Of a DNA stretch of 23,982 nt, positions 1 through 8,557 are shown piece by piece (within the stretch, counting starts at the first letter, position 1; the number at the start of each line of letters is the position of its first letter). Where the stretch lies: contig JBIICJ010000023.1 of the NCBI GenBank assembly GCA_044238965.1, positions 1 to 23,982 of the forward strand. The letters run 5' to 3'. The position numbers and the translations under genes are program-made. This DNA is from Micavibrio_B sp044238965 (lineage in GTDB: Bacteria; Pseudomonadota; Alphaproteobacteria; Micavibrionales; Micavibrionaceae). Below the pieces are notes generated by a model, which was given only the letters and a program-made list of their open reading frames with translations, had not been told where the DNA came from and searched no databases.

Positions 1-1077
1 AAACACATGCTCATTATAAATCATACTCTCTGCTGGGCGACGATCTGTATTCAATGTAACAAATATGGGATGATCTGTTTCTAATTTTTGAAGATTATTC
101 ATCCAATACGTTAATGAAACAGAATTGTTTTCGTCCTTTATATGATCTGATAAATAAACCCAACTCGCCCACGCAGCCTTATGTTTGGGCATGAAACTTT
201 CATCACAATGAACAATAATATTATTATTTTGATATTCAAAAGAACTTAAAATATTTTTTTCTTCATCCGTTGCATCTCCAATAATATTCAATGTATCATC
301 CGCATGACAGGCAAAAATAACATCGTCATAACAAAGCGTAGCACCATTTAAATCGGTAACATAAACTTTACCATCATTACGTTTAACATTAGCCACTGCT
401 GTGTTCGTTTTAATAGTTGCCCTTAAAGAAGAAAGCAACCGCGTTACATATTCACGACTTCCATTCTTTACTGTGTACCATTGTGGATGGTCATTAATTG
501 TTAAAAGACCATGATTTTTAAAAAATAAAATAAATGTTTTGGCAGGAAACGATAAGATAGTTTCAACAGAGCAGCTCCAAATAGCCGCCCCCATGGCTTG
601 CAGATAATATTGACGAAACCATTGACCAAGATTTAATTCATCAAGAAGTTCTCCTAGATTTTTATTCTCTAGGGATGGTAGATCGCTATTGGCAATTCGA
701 TTAAATTTTAAAATGTCTGCAATCATTTTCCAATATTCAAAGCGAAAGATATTTTTTTTCTGTGCCAGCATATTTTTACTGCCATACTCTAGCCACCCAT
801 TGGCAATACTGACTCCAAAGGACATATCACTTTTTATAACTGGAACATGAAGATGTTTGAACAACTTAACAAGTAAGGGATAATTTCTTTCATTATAAAC
901 AATAAAACCAGTATCAACTGGAATTTTCTTTTTATCGGTCAACTGGATGTCAATCGTGCGGCTATGACCGCCAATATATTCGTTTTTTTCGTATAGAGTT
1001 ACATTATGAGTTTTATCAAGAAAATAAGCGGCGCCAAGACCTGAAATACCTGCACCAATAATTGCAATATTCTTCAT
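1..1077 (-). CDS. FAD-dependent amine-oxidase-like protein (COG2907 type), 3' end outside window
   Basis: The frame is open for 359 codons from ATG at 1077 to the window edge, so the C-terminus is missing. Residues 3-17 form a dinucleotide-binding Rossmann start (GAGISGLGAA) followed by an acidic residue at the end of strand 2 (LYEKN), as in flavin amine oxidases and protoporphyrinogen-oxidase-like enzymes. The block around residues 197-211 (HPQWYTVKNGSREYV) is what I know from the COG2907 'predicted NAD/FAD-binding protein' family, as is the later TYWMNNLQ...FVTLN stretch near 323-343. That family is about 420-440 residues and is commonly found next to DUF1365 and cyclopropane-fatty-acyl-phospholipid synthase genes; any such partner would lie to the left of this window. 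The substrate is unknown, and a role in membrane lipid modification is inference only. A weak GGGG lies six bases before the ATG. Family call firm, function not. Confidence 0.85.
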   Translation of the reverse strand, partial: MKNIAIIGAGISGLGAAYFLDKTHNVTLYEKNEYIGGHSRTIDIQLTDKKKIPVDTGFIVYNERNYPLLVKLFKHLHVPVIKSDMSFGVSIANGWLEYGSKNMLAQKKNIFRFEYWKMIADILKFNRIANSDLPSLENKNLGELLDELNLGQWFRQYYLQAMGAAIWSCSVETILSFPAKTFILFFKNHGLLTINDHPQWYTVKNGSREYVTRLLSSLRATIKTNTAVANVKRNDGKVYVTDLNGATLCYDDVIFACHADDTLNIIGDATDEEKNILSSFEYQNNNIIVHCDESFMPKHKAAWASWVYLSDHIKDENNSVSLTYWMNNLQKLETDHPIFVTLNTDRRPAESMIYNEHVF

Positions 1078-1171
1078 TATGAACCCCAAAATTAGATTTA
1101 ACCACATTGATACGGGGGGTGCACGGTTTTAGATCACACTATTCACAATTTTGGTGACTATATTATCTGAA

Positions 1172-2947
1172 TTAAGCCGCTAAACACTTGAGTTCAGCTG
1201 CTTGCTGAACACGTTCTTGCGTTGGATGACCAATTGATTCAATGCCTTCTTGGTTTTGTCCGCGTTGATTTAAAATATTAATCGATTCATTAACTGAACG
1301 GGCAACACGTTTTTCGCGCACTTGACGTGCAGCTTTATCTGGTAATGTTGCGATATAAGCTGTTGTCACTTCGTTACCGTGATAAATGTTAACCGTACGA
1401 TAGTATAAACTTGGGTTATCTCTGGCAACACGGGTCCCCACGATATCGACTGCTGTTTTTAAAACTTGTCTACCTGACCGACGATCTAATTTTGTTGGCT
1501 GTTCCATGGCGGCTTCAATTAAACGATATGCAACTGGTCCGCCATTAACATGCGGAATATATGGATGATATTGCGGGAAAGCCTCACTTACATTTTCTCC
1601 TAATCTCTGACTCAAATAGCGATGATCATCAGCACTAATATATGAATATAAAATTGCCGAGACGCGCGCACGGTTTAAGTCCGATCGTTGTAATTGCCTA
1701 TCGGGAAAAACATCTGGATAGCGATCACGTAAATTATATTTTTCTATAATGCTTCGAGCCGTGCGTATCGAAATATGATGCATGCCAGCAACCAAAGGAT
1801 TTGCTGAATTAAGTTTATACTCATTTCCCTTACTCTCGGCATAGGCAATAAATATTTGCGTTCTAAATAAATGATCCATATCTCTATACCCATGATGCAT
1901 CATTAGCGCTGAATCACGTTCCCAAACCTCTTTTACAGCATCAGCAACCATCCGCACCCAAATTACACGTGCGCGTTCACTATAGGTGGGACTATGAATG
2001 CGGTCTTGATAAAATTGAGATTGTTCAAATAAATCAACGCGCATATCAATCATTTGCTCTGATGTAATTGATTGCATACAGCGTTGTTGTTCTGCCTGCG
2101 CTTCTGTCTTTGCTTGTTGTTCTGCCTGCGCATTCACATCGGCTAAACTTGTAACTGTTACAGCATCAGGAGTAATTTCCATTGTTGTTTGTGAAAATTG
2201 TGTGGTTAATACCGATGCCATCAGAGTGGCTTCGAATATCTTCGCTTGTTTAAAACTTAATTTCTGAATTTTTTGTAATAAATTATCCCCAAAGGCAGGG
2301 ATATTTTTAGGAAATGATTCTTTTAGATACCCTTGCAAACCACGTGCATCTTGTGGATTTACTTTAGCTCTTTCCTCAATCTCTAAACGATTTTTTTCGG
2401 CCTGATCTAAGCCGTGATTAATATCTGCATCACTTATATTTTTAACAATTTCAATGTGAACATCATTACCAACACGTGCAGAGAAATCAGAAAAACTTTC
2501 ACCCGTTGAAAGAATAATATCATCTTCTGATAGCGATACTTCATTATCTTGAATAGGGTTATTCTCAATTTGCGCAAATAGAATATCTTCTAATGCGTCT
2601 TGCATTTTCAATTCTTCTTCAATGCGATATTGAATAACACGATCAATAATTTGCTGCGCGGTGACGGATGTCCATGTATTACTACCCGCTGGGCGATAGG
2701 ACATTTGATGAATTTTTGATACTTCACCTTTATCGGGGCGTTGATATGTTGATAAACGTTCACCATTTTCGCCAAAAATTCTTTCAAAGCTTGTCATCAT
2801 AGGATGGCCAAAAGCTGCTGAAACTTCATCGCGCTCTAGGAAAAACTCACCCACTTGAATTTCACGAACAAAACCATTGCGGTCAGCAAAAACCTGCATC
2901 AAGGGTTGTGTGTTGGTATGAGGGCTGTTGATTGTTTGCTGCATCAT
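1172..2947 (-). CDS. Unknown 591-aa protein with possible divergent SLT/lysozyme-fold domain
   Basis: I do not recognise a named family. The protein starts with two adjacent Met codons, lacks a signal peptide or membrane segment, and is rich in Q, E, D and R. Residues about 1-110 look globular. Residues 110-300 are acidic and helical and contain a short repeat (AQAEQQ at 273-278 and 283-288). Residues about 355-480 resemble the order of motifs in SLT lytic transglycosylases: a helix ending in a Glu (AYAESKG, E371), then LVAGMHHISIRTARSI (compare the usual GLMQ-P-TA block), and later a helix plus NGGPVAYRLIE (compare the usual YNAGP block). The usual GLMQ is not preserved, so this is an inference from motif order only. 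Residues 480-591 are basic and helical. The gene stands alone, divergent from the ABC-F gene, behind a strong promoter with almost no leader. It may be a secreted effector or a cytoplasmic protein; I cannot tell. Confidence 0.8.
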   Translation of the reverse strand: MMQQTINSPHTNTQPLMQVFADRNGFVREIQVGEFFLERDEVSAAFGHPMMTSFERIFGENGERLSTYQRPDKGEVSKIHQMSYRPAGSNTWTSVTAQQIIDRVIQYRIEEELKMQDALEDILFAQIENNPIQDNEVSLSEDDIILSTGESFSDFSARVGNDVHIEIVKNISDADINHGLDQAEKNRLEIEERAKVNPQDARGLQGYLKESFPKNIPAFGDNLLQKIQKLSFKQAKIFEATLMASVLTTQFSQTTMEITPDAVTVTSLADVNAQAEQQAKTEAQAEQQRCMQSITSEQMIDMRVDLFEQSQFYQDRIHSPTYSERARVIWVRMVADAVKEVWERDSALMMHHGYRDMDHLFRTQIFIAYAESKGNEYKLNSANPLVAGMHHISIRTARSIIEKYNLRDRYPDVFPDRQLQRSDLNRARVSAILYSYISADDHRYLSQRLGENVSEAFPQYHPYIPHVNGGPVAYRLIEAAMEQPTKLDRRSGRQVLKTAVDIVGTRVARDNPSLYYRTVNIYHGNEVTTAYIATLPDKAARQVREKRVARSVNESINILNQRGQNQEGIESIGHPTQERVQQAAELKCLAA

Positions 2948-2956
2948 GGTCTAAAT

Positions 2957-2985
2957 AATATACATAATACATAGTCTTATGTCAA
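2957..2985 (-). promoter_or_regulatory. Near-consensus sigma-70 promoter of the 591-aa gene
   Basis: Read on the minus strand, TTGACA (2980-2985) is followed by exactly 17 bases and TATATT (2957-2962). The -35 is a perfect match and the -10 matches five of six. Transcription would be expected about seven bases downstream, near 2950, leaving only 2-4 bases before the ATG at 2947. No Shine-Dalgarno fits in that space, so the mRNA is probably leaderless. This is the strongest promoter I see in the window. Confidence 0.75.
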
Positions 2986-3010
2986 TATTGTCCTAAACCA
3001 TTCATTTTCA

Positions 3011-3039
3011 ATGACTTTTTATTTTATTTCCGCTATAGA
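3011..3039 (+). promoter_or_regulatory. Candidate promoter of the uup-uppP operon
   Basis: ATGACT (3011-3016), a 17-base spacer and TATAGA (3034-3039) make a plausible sigma-70 site in an AT-rich gap. The expected start near 3046 gives a leader of about 40 bases before ATG 3086. The -35 matches only four of six positions, so this is a moderate call. The 2948-3085 gap holds this and the opposing promoter and nothing else I can see. Confidence 0.4.
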
Positions 3040-3085
3040 AAGCCTCAGATTTAGCTCTTAAACCAGATTGAAAGCCCCATTATTT

Positions 3086-4954
3086 ATGTCAGACCTATGG
3101 CTCAGCATTGAAGACGCCCTCGTTCTTGTGGGGAACAAGCCATTATTTGATGGTCTAACCTTTCATATTCATGCGGGGCGGAAAATTGCCCTTGTCGGGC
3201 GCAATGGCGCGGGTAAAACGACCTTAATGAACCTGATCACAGGCGCGCGCGAAATTGATGATGGTAAATTTTGGCAACTGGCAGGGCTAAAAATTGGCTA
3301 TATGGAACAACATGTTGTTCCCAAACCCCATGAAACAGTAGCCGATTTTGTCTTTGCCCGCCTGCCCGCCGATATGCCCGATTGGGAACGTGAATATAAA
3401 ATCGGCAATGTTTTGATCCCACTTGATTTAAAGGAGACAGATATTTTGTCAGATCTGTCTGGTGGCATGTTACGTCGCGCTGTTCTCGCCCGCGCTTTGA
3501 TCGAAGAGCCTGATATACTTCTTCTCGATGAACCCACCAACCACTTAGATATCGAAATTATTGAATGGCTAGAAGATTTCTTAAAATCCTATCAAGGTAC
3601 CGTGTTATGCGTCTCACACGACCGTACATTTTTGGCCAACATCACTGACCGTGTCTTTTGGTTAGACCGCGGTAAGTTGCGCGTATGTCCCTATGGTTTT
3701 GCTAGATTCGCGGAATGGTCACAAGATTTATTAGATCAAGAAGGACGCGAACTTCATAACCGTTCCCGTAAAGTGGAATTGGAAATGGAATGGGCAAACC
3801 GCGGCGTCAAGGCTCGTGTGAAACGCAATGTCCGCCGCGTCGATCTGGCACATGAAGACCGCGACACCTTGGAACAAGATCAAATATCCTATAACCGCGC
3901 TATCCGTAAAATCAAGGTCGACGCCATACAATATGAAGAATCAAGTATCAATGTCGTTGAATTTTTAAATGCTTCAAAATCATTTAAACATCCTGTAACG
4001 GGCGAGACCACAAACATTATCAATAAATTTAATTTACGCGTTCGCCGTAAAGATCGTATTGGTATTATCGGCCGTAATGGATCTGGTAAAACATCTTTTC
4101 TGCGCATGATGGTAGGCGAGTCAAATTGTGATCATGGTAAAATCAAAATTGCGCCCGAATTAACATACAGTTATTTCGACCAAACACGATCACAATTAGA
4201 TCCCGCCAAAACATTACAAGATAATTTATGTGCTTCAGGAAGTGACCATTTAAGCGTACGTGGAAAAATGCGTCATGTGTGCGGGTATTTAAAAGATTTT
4301 TTATTTGAACCAGATGATGCGTGGCGCACCGTTAACACATTATCGGGCGGACAGGTTAATCGCTTACTTCTTGCGAAAGTATTGGCAGATCCAGGGAGTT
4401 TTCTTATTCTCGATGAGCCAACAAATGATCTCGATATGGACACACTTGATATGCTGGTCAATATTCTCGAGGCCTATGAAGGTACATTAATCATTGTATC
4501 GCATGATCGTGATTTTCTTGATCGCACTGTGAATAAAGTACTTGTGTTTGAAGGCAATGCCGTTGTTCATACAGTGACGGGTAATTATTCCGATTATCTC
4601 AATTCTGAATTTTATACAAAACGCAATAAAGCACCGTTATCCTCCATGACAACAACAAAGACTGAAGAGAAGAAAAAAATAATTCAAACAAATGAAGCCA
4701 TTAAATCAACACAAACAAAATTGACGTATAAACTTCAATATGAACTTGATAATTTGCCTCAGAAAATAAAAGATTTGGAACATGAATTAAATCAAATGGA
4801 AGATGAATTGGCTGATCCTGATCTCTATCAAAAAGATCCAGATCGATTCTATCGAACCAACCAAAAATACGGAAAAATGCGTCAAGAACTAGAGACCGCA
4901 GAAACAAGATGGTTAGAATTATCCGAGCTTGCGCAGGCAAACGAAGTCAATTAG
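3086..4954 (+). CDS. uup: ABC-F family ATPase, Uup type
   Basis: Two ABC domains in one chain with no membrane segments define the ABC-F family of ribosome-associated ATPases. Counting from ATG 3086 (622 aa), the first domain has Walker A GRNGAGKTT (about 38-46), signature LSGG (124-127) and Walker B LLLDEPTN with a following HLD; the second has GRNGSGKT (about 329-336), LSGGQ (419-423) and LILDEPTNDLD. A charged C-terminal coiled coil (about 530-620), with PDLYQKDPDRF in the middle, is typical of Uup, which in E. coli is linked to precise transposon excision and ribosome function. The first signature reads LSGGM rather than LSGGQ. An upstream in-frame TTG at 3068 would add six residues; I prefer the ATG because MSDLWLSIED matches the usual family start and GAAAG lies about 11 bases before it. 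uppP follows after ten bases, suggesting one operon. Confidence 0.92.
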   Translation: MSDLWLSIEDALVLVGNKPLFDGLTFHIHAGRKIALVGRNGAGKTTLMNLITGAREIDDGKFWQLAGLKIGYMEQHVVPKPHETVADFVFARLPADMPDWEREYKIGNVLIPLDLKETDILSDLSGGMLRRAVLARALIEEPDILLLDEPTNHLDIEIIEWLEDFLKSYQGTVLCVSHDRTFLANITDRVFWLDRGKLRVCPYGFARFAEWSQDLLDQEGRELHNRSRKVELEMEWANRGVKARVKRNVRRVDLAHEDRDTLEQDQISYNRAIRKIKVDAIQYEESSINVVEFLNASKSFKHPVTGETTNIINKFNLRVRRKDRIGIIGRNGSGKTSFLRMMVGESNCDHGKIKIAPELTYSYFDQTRSQLDPAKTLQDNLCASGSDHLSVRGKMRHVCGYLKDFLFEPDDAWRTVNTLSGGQVNRLLLAKVLADPGSFLILDEPTNDLDMDTLDMLVNILEAYEGTLIIVSHDRDFLDRTVNKVLVFEGNAVVHTVTGNYSDYLNSEFYTKRNKAPLSSMTTTKTEEKKKIIQTNEAIKSTQTKLTYKLQYELDNLPQKIKDLEHELNQMEDELADPDLYQKDPDRFYRTNQKYGKMRQELETAETRWLELSELAQANEVN

Positions 4955-4964
4955 AATCATTTCT

Positions 4965-5768
4965 ATGGAACTGTATCTCAAAGCACTCTTTCTTGGTATT
5001 GTTGAAGGCCTAACTGAATTTCTTCCGATTTCCTCAACGGGTCACCTCATTTTATTGACTGATATTTTTCACATGAAAGTCATTGATGGGTGGGTATTTG
5101 AAGTCATTATTCAATTCGGTGCAATTCTTGCCATTATAGTGAATTACCGCATCATGTTATTTCATCATGCCAAAAATATTTTCACAGCAAAAAATTCACA
5201 AAAATTAGCCTTAGTCGTATTCATTGCATTTTTCCCTGCCATGGTTCTTGGCGCATTATTTCATGAAATAATAAAGTCAATTTTATTTCAACCAATTGTT
5301 GTGGCCTCATCCTTAATTCTAGGTGGCTTTGTTTTATTATTTCTTGATAAAAAATTTAATAAACCAACCGTATTTCAAATTGAGAATATCACTCCTCAAA
5401 AAGGTTTTATTGTGGGTCTTATACAATGTTTAGCTATGATCCCTGGCGTCTCACGTTCAGGCGCCACCATTATGGGCGGCCTGAGTATGGGGTTTGATAA
5501 ACGCACAGCCGCAGAATTTTCATTCTTACTTGCCATTCCCACCATGTTGGGCGCTGCCTCTTATGATCTTTATAAAAATTATCATCATTTAAACATAGAT
5601 GATTATGCTTTGATAGGCTGTGGGCTTTTTAGTTCGTTTATTACAGCGCTGTTTGTTGTGCGTTTTATGATACGTTTAGTTAATAAATATGGGTTCTCAC
5701 CATTTGCTTATTACCGCATTATTTTAGGGTCAATCATTTTATGTTACTTATTCTTCACTGGTGGATAA
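4965..5768 (+). CDS. uppP: Undecaprenyl-diphosphatase (BacA/UppP)
   Basis: This 267-aa integral membrane enzyme removes a phosphate from undecaprenyl diphosphate so the lipid carrier can be reused for peptidoglycan and other surface polymers. The two family signatures are intact: EGLTEFLPISSTGH at residues 14-27 (catalytic Glu and Ser region) and PGVSRSG at 160-166, with the Arg at 164. Several hydrophobic segments cover most of the chain and length is normal for the family. The frame is open from 4929, but ATG 4965 begins the conserved MELYLKALFLGIVEG. The stop of the preceding ABC-F gene is ten bases upstream, so the two are likely co-transcribed. Its 3' end overlaps the oppositely oriented tpsA by 21 bases, so the last residues of both proteins are encoded on the same DNA. 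Confidence 0.96.
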   Translation: MELYLKALFLGIVEGLTEFLPISSTGHLILLTDIFHMKVIDGWVFEVIIQFGAILAIIVNYRIMLFHHAKNIFTAKNSQKLALVVFIAFFPAMVLGALFHEIIKSILFQPIVVASSLILGGFVLLFLDKKFNKPTVFQIENITPQKGFIVGLIQCLAMIPGVSRSGATIMGGLSMGFDKRTAAEFSFLLAIPTMLGAASYDLYKNYHHLNIDDYALIGCGLFSSFITALFVVRFMIRLVNKYGFSPFAYYRIILGSIILCYLFFTGG

Positions 5769-6950
5769 TATATCATTAATCTGAATATCTAGATATAATC
5801 CTCCACCCTCATCAGATAAAAACCCTTGCTCTGTATTATCTAAAAACGTAATTGTTTTTTCTTCAATATTGTTTTGAACTTTTTGCGCTTGCTTTGTTAG
5901 ATTAGTAGGCCGATTATCTGTTCGAAATGAAAGCGGCTGATTTTGATATAAACAAGTTATATTCCCAGACTGTATACAATTTTGATCTCCAAAAATTTGT
6001 GCTGATCGAATAGTTATATCACCGCCTTCACCACCTTCGGAAATATTATTTTCTGGGAGTAATAAAAAATTCTCAGATGATCCTAGGTAAAAAGAATCGT
6101 TTGCAAATGTTTCAATATCTATATTACCGCTATCAAGAGCCCCCTTACTCGCGATTACATTATTATTCAGAAATATATCACCAAAAACCGACTCAAAGTT
6201 TATATCGCCACCAGATGATTGAATAAGATTATCATTTAAAGCAATTGTATCACCTGAAATAATATTAATATCATTCTCAGCAGAATTGATTATTGATGAA
6301 TTTTGAATATCAATATCACCACCAGAAAGAACAAGATTTAATTGATTCAATCCCTGCGATAAATCCATTGTTACAGAATCGGCAGTTGTCAGGGTAATCA
6401 ATGAACGATTACCCTGAATCCTCCCTCCATTCATTTCAATACGAGGGGCTTGGATAACAATTTTTCCATCGCCGCCGACCTCTATCCTTCCTTGATGTGA
6501 GATTGTAGATGCCAAGGCGGGAGAAAAATTAAAATTTAATATATTATCTGCATCCATAACATCACCATCAAGAATATCATGGGTTGATGCAATAAACCCT
6601 CCAGTTTGTATAACGCTTGTTGGTCCGATTATAATGCCTTGGGGATTAATGACCGCAATTGTTCCGTTGGCTGTTATGCGCCCATCAATAAAGGTAGAAA
6701 ATAAAAAGCTAGGAATACGATTTAAAGTAAATGAGGCTGCGTTTGGTTGCTGAAAAATAACATGATGATCAGATGCAATATCAAAATTATTCCAATTTAA
6801 TATGGCTCTATCTGTTGGTTGTTGAATGAGTGTTTGCGATTGATTTTGTGAAACTGATACCGACCCTGCTGAGATTGATGCAAGATCAGGCGATGCTATT
6901 GATGGTAGCGACCACATACAACATATAAAAAATATAAATTCCCTTTTCAT
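5748..6950 (-). CDS. Short TpsA exoprotein with filamentous haemagglutinin N-terminal (TPS) domain
   Basis: This is the secreted partner of a two-partner (type Vb) secretion pair. Residues 1-20 are a Sec signal peptide ending near SIAS. Residues about 25-160 are the TPS secretion domain: NWNNFDI (52-58), the LNRIP block (76-80), NPQGIIIG (102-109, canonical NPNG with Q for the second N) and GGFIAST (117-123). The other canonical motif, NPNL, is not seen. Residues 160-320 have short beta-helix-like repeats (GGDIDIQNSS, GGDINFES, GNIDIET, GGDITIRS). The protein then ends at 400 aa, whereas typical TpsA proteins exceed 1000. Near the C-terminus is a cysteine pair, C325 and C333, that recalls the HMW1-type C-terminal Cys loop that anchors an exoprotein to its transporter; that link is inference. 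ATG overlaps the tpsB stop (TAATG), with AGGAGA at 6957-6962, so the pair is translationally coupled. Target and function unknown. Confidence 0.88.
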   Translation of the reverse strand: MKREFIFFICCMWSLPSIASPDLASISAGSVSVSQNQSQTLIQQPTDRAILNWNNFDIASDHHVIFQQPNAASFTLNRIPSFLFSTFIDGRITANGTIAVINPQGIIIGPTSVIQTGGFIASTHDILDGDVMDADNILNFNFSPALASTISHQGRIEVGGDGKIVIQAPRIEMNGGRIQGNRSLITLTTADSVTMDLSQGLNQLNLVLSGGDIDIQNSSIINSAENDINIISGDTIALNDNLIQSSGGDINFESVFGDIFLNNNVIASKGALDSGNIDIETFANDSFYLGSSENFLLLPENNISEGGEGGDITIRSAQIFGDQNCIQSGNITCLYQNQPLSFRTDNRPTNLTKQAQKVQNNIEEKTITFLDNTEQGFLSDEGGGLYLDIQINDILSTSEE

Positions 6951-8500
6951 TAGAATTCTCCTGTTAATGTGAGAGATAATCGTGGAGAATCATGCTCACG
7001 AGCTGTTATTCCATTCCGATATATTGGATTTGATATTTCAAATTGAATATTTGTAGTTTGATAGAGTGTGGCGCGCACACCTACTCCCATTGATGAAATT
7101 GCATCAAAATTTTCTTTCTGCATATTTGTTTTCTTTTGACGTGCAATGGCTCCGTCGATAAACCCATATAATTGTGTAGAGAAATTTTGTAGCACAATAT
7201 CATATTGCGGTTGCGCCAATTCTAATGAAAACGCCATTCCATCATCGCCTGTTATGCTTGCAAACGGAAAGGCACGCCCTATATTTGGGCCGCCTGCGAC
7301 AAATTCTTCACTCGCCACTAACGGATCAAATGAATATTGTACTTCAGTGGATAATATTAATTGATAGCCTTTATCTCCAACAAATTTCGCATACTCATGA
7401 TCGATATTTATTTTGGTAAAATTAAGATCACCATCGGGGCGTGATAAAAATTGATCATCTGATGTCCCGCTAATCGCATCAATGCCTTTGTTTATAGTAA
7501 TATTCGTATTTGATATTTGTTGATTACCCGATATTAAATTTTGCCATGACCAAGATACTACATCGACCTCATCTTTAAAGAAATTTAAATCAAAAATTGA
7601 TGATTCTGATTTTAAATGCCGCCATGATAATGATGTTGATGATTGGGTATGCGGTGTACGTTTTAAAGGGACAAATAGAGATGTTTCAAAAAAATTACTT
7701 TGTCCTGTGGCGATAAATCCTAAATCTGCCTGCGGGGATGAGCTATCAATTTTTCCTAAACGATTTTTCCATCGAATACCATCTGACCCCAACCATGATT
7801 CCGTGAATATTTCACCATAACGAACAGTATCATCGCCCATATATTCGGCACCGCGCGCACCAATTAATTCTAAAAATGGTAATAAATGATAAGATTCAAC
7901 CTCTGATATTAATCGCAATGTATGATCATTTTCCGCGCTTCCATATGTATCAATACGATAACGCGCCTTGTATGATTCTTGTTTTGTGTCTATATCAAAA
8001 TTGAATGCATCTTTTTGTTGATTTGGTTTGACTGTTGCTTTCGCTGACAGACCCGGAATTTCATTTAATAAAAGTAGTGTCTTTTGTGATTGCGGAACAG
8101 AAAATACAGAATTTGATTTAAAGGACGAAATGATATTTTGCGCTGCATATGGTTCAATTTTTTTATCATCTATATCTATTTTCATTTCAATTAATTGAAT
8201 ACGTGCATTATGTTTTGTTGGTGAGATAAAATCAATTTTCGCGCGGGATAATAAATATCCATTTTGTTGATAAATATGTGTCAAATTTTTTGTGAGTTGA
8301 TTTAAATCAGATTTTGAAATTTTTTTATTCAAATACGGACTTGATAATTCATTCAATTGTTGTTTTGAAAATAATTTTGTAGGCGAGAATGAAATTTCAT
8401 GCAGTATAAATGTGGTGCCAACCTTTGTTCGCGCGTGACATACGCCCGTCATCGCCCCCGAAATAAGGCACACGATAGCAACCAAATGCAGAAATTTCAT
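6950..8500 (-). CDS. TpsB outer-membrane transporter (ShlB/FhaC/HecB family)
   Basis: Omp85-superfamily pore that recognises the TPS domain of the neighbouring TpsA in the periplasm and exports it through the outer membrane. From ATG 8500 (516 aa) it has a Sec signal peptide (MKFLHLVAIVCL, cleavage likely after VCHA), two POTRA domains (about 31-104 and 104-174), and a beta-barrel for the rest, ending in Phe (LTLTGEF) as expected for Bam-inserted barrels. The conserved loop-6 region reads FVAGGPNIGRAFPF then SITGDDG at about 400-421; the usual VRGY/F tetrad is IGRAF here, with the Arg kept (about residue 409). A GTG at 8518 would add six residues upstream; both are possible, but the ATG gives a cleaner signal peptide. 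It overlaps tpsA by one base and lies 57 bases after the stop of the phosphatase gene on the same strand. Confidence 0.9.
   Translation of the reverse strand: MKFLHLVAIVCLISGAMTGVCHARTKVGTTFILHEISFSPTKLFSKQQLNELSSPYLNKKISKSDLNQLTKNLTHIYQQNGYLLSRAKIDFISPTKHNARIQLIEMKIDIDDKKIEPYAAQNIISSFKSNSVFSVPQSQKTLLLLNEIPGLSAKATVKPNQQKDAFNFDIDTKQESYKARYRIDTYGSAENDHTLRLISEVESYHLLPFLELIGARGAEYMGDDTVRYGEIFTESWLGSDGIRWKNRLGKIDSSSPQADLGFIATGQSNFFETSLFVPLKRTPHTQSSTSLSWRHLKSESSIFDLNFFKDEVDVVSWSWQNLISGNQQISNTNITINKGIDAISGTSDDQFLSRPDGDLNFTKINIDHEYAKFVGDKGYQLILSTEVQYSFDPLVASEEFVAGGPNIGRAFPFASITGDDGMAFSLELAQPQYDIVLQNFSTQLYGFIDGAIARQKKTNMQKENFDAISSMGVGVRATLYQTTNIQFEISNPIYRNGITAREHDSPRLSLTLTGEF
6957..6962 (-). promoter_or_regulatory. 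Strong Shine-Dalgarno for tpsA inside tpsB
   Basis: On the minus strand AGGAGA ends six bases before the tpsA ATG (6950). It lies within the last codons of tpsB. Together with the TAATG stop-start overlap it sets the tpsA start and suggests tightly coupled, efficient translation of the exported partner relative to its transporter. Confidence 0.7.
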
Positions 8501-8557
8501 GATGCGCGTGAATACCACAATATTTATTCGCCGCGCAAATAAAAGAATTTTATATTT

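Noticed and set aside
2084..2131. Direct repeat of about 18 bases, 30 bases apart, in the 591-aa gene
   Set aside because: It encodes the in-frame AQAEQQ repeat; a local coding duplication and not a separate element.
3068..3085. TTG start extending the ABC-F protein by six residues
   Set aside because: No Shine-Dalgarno in front of it, and the family N-terminus begins at the ATG 18 bases on.
5748..8518. Horizontal transfer of the TPS pair
   Set aside because: The region looks AT-richer than ugd, but neighbouring uppP and the first 3 kb look the same, and no integrase, tRNA or flanking repeat is present.
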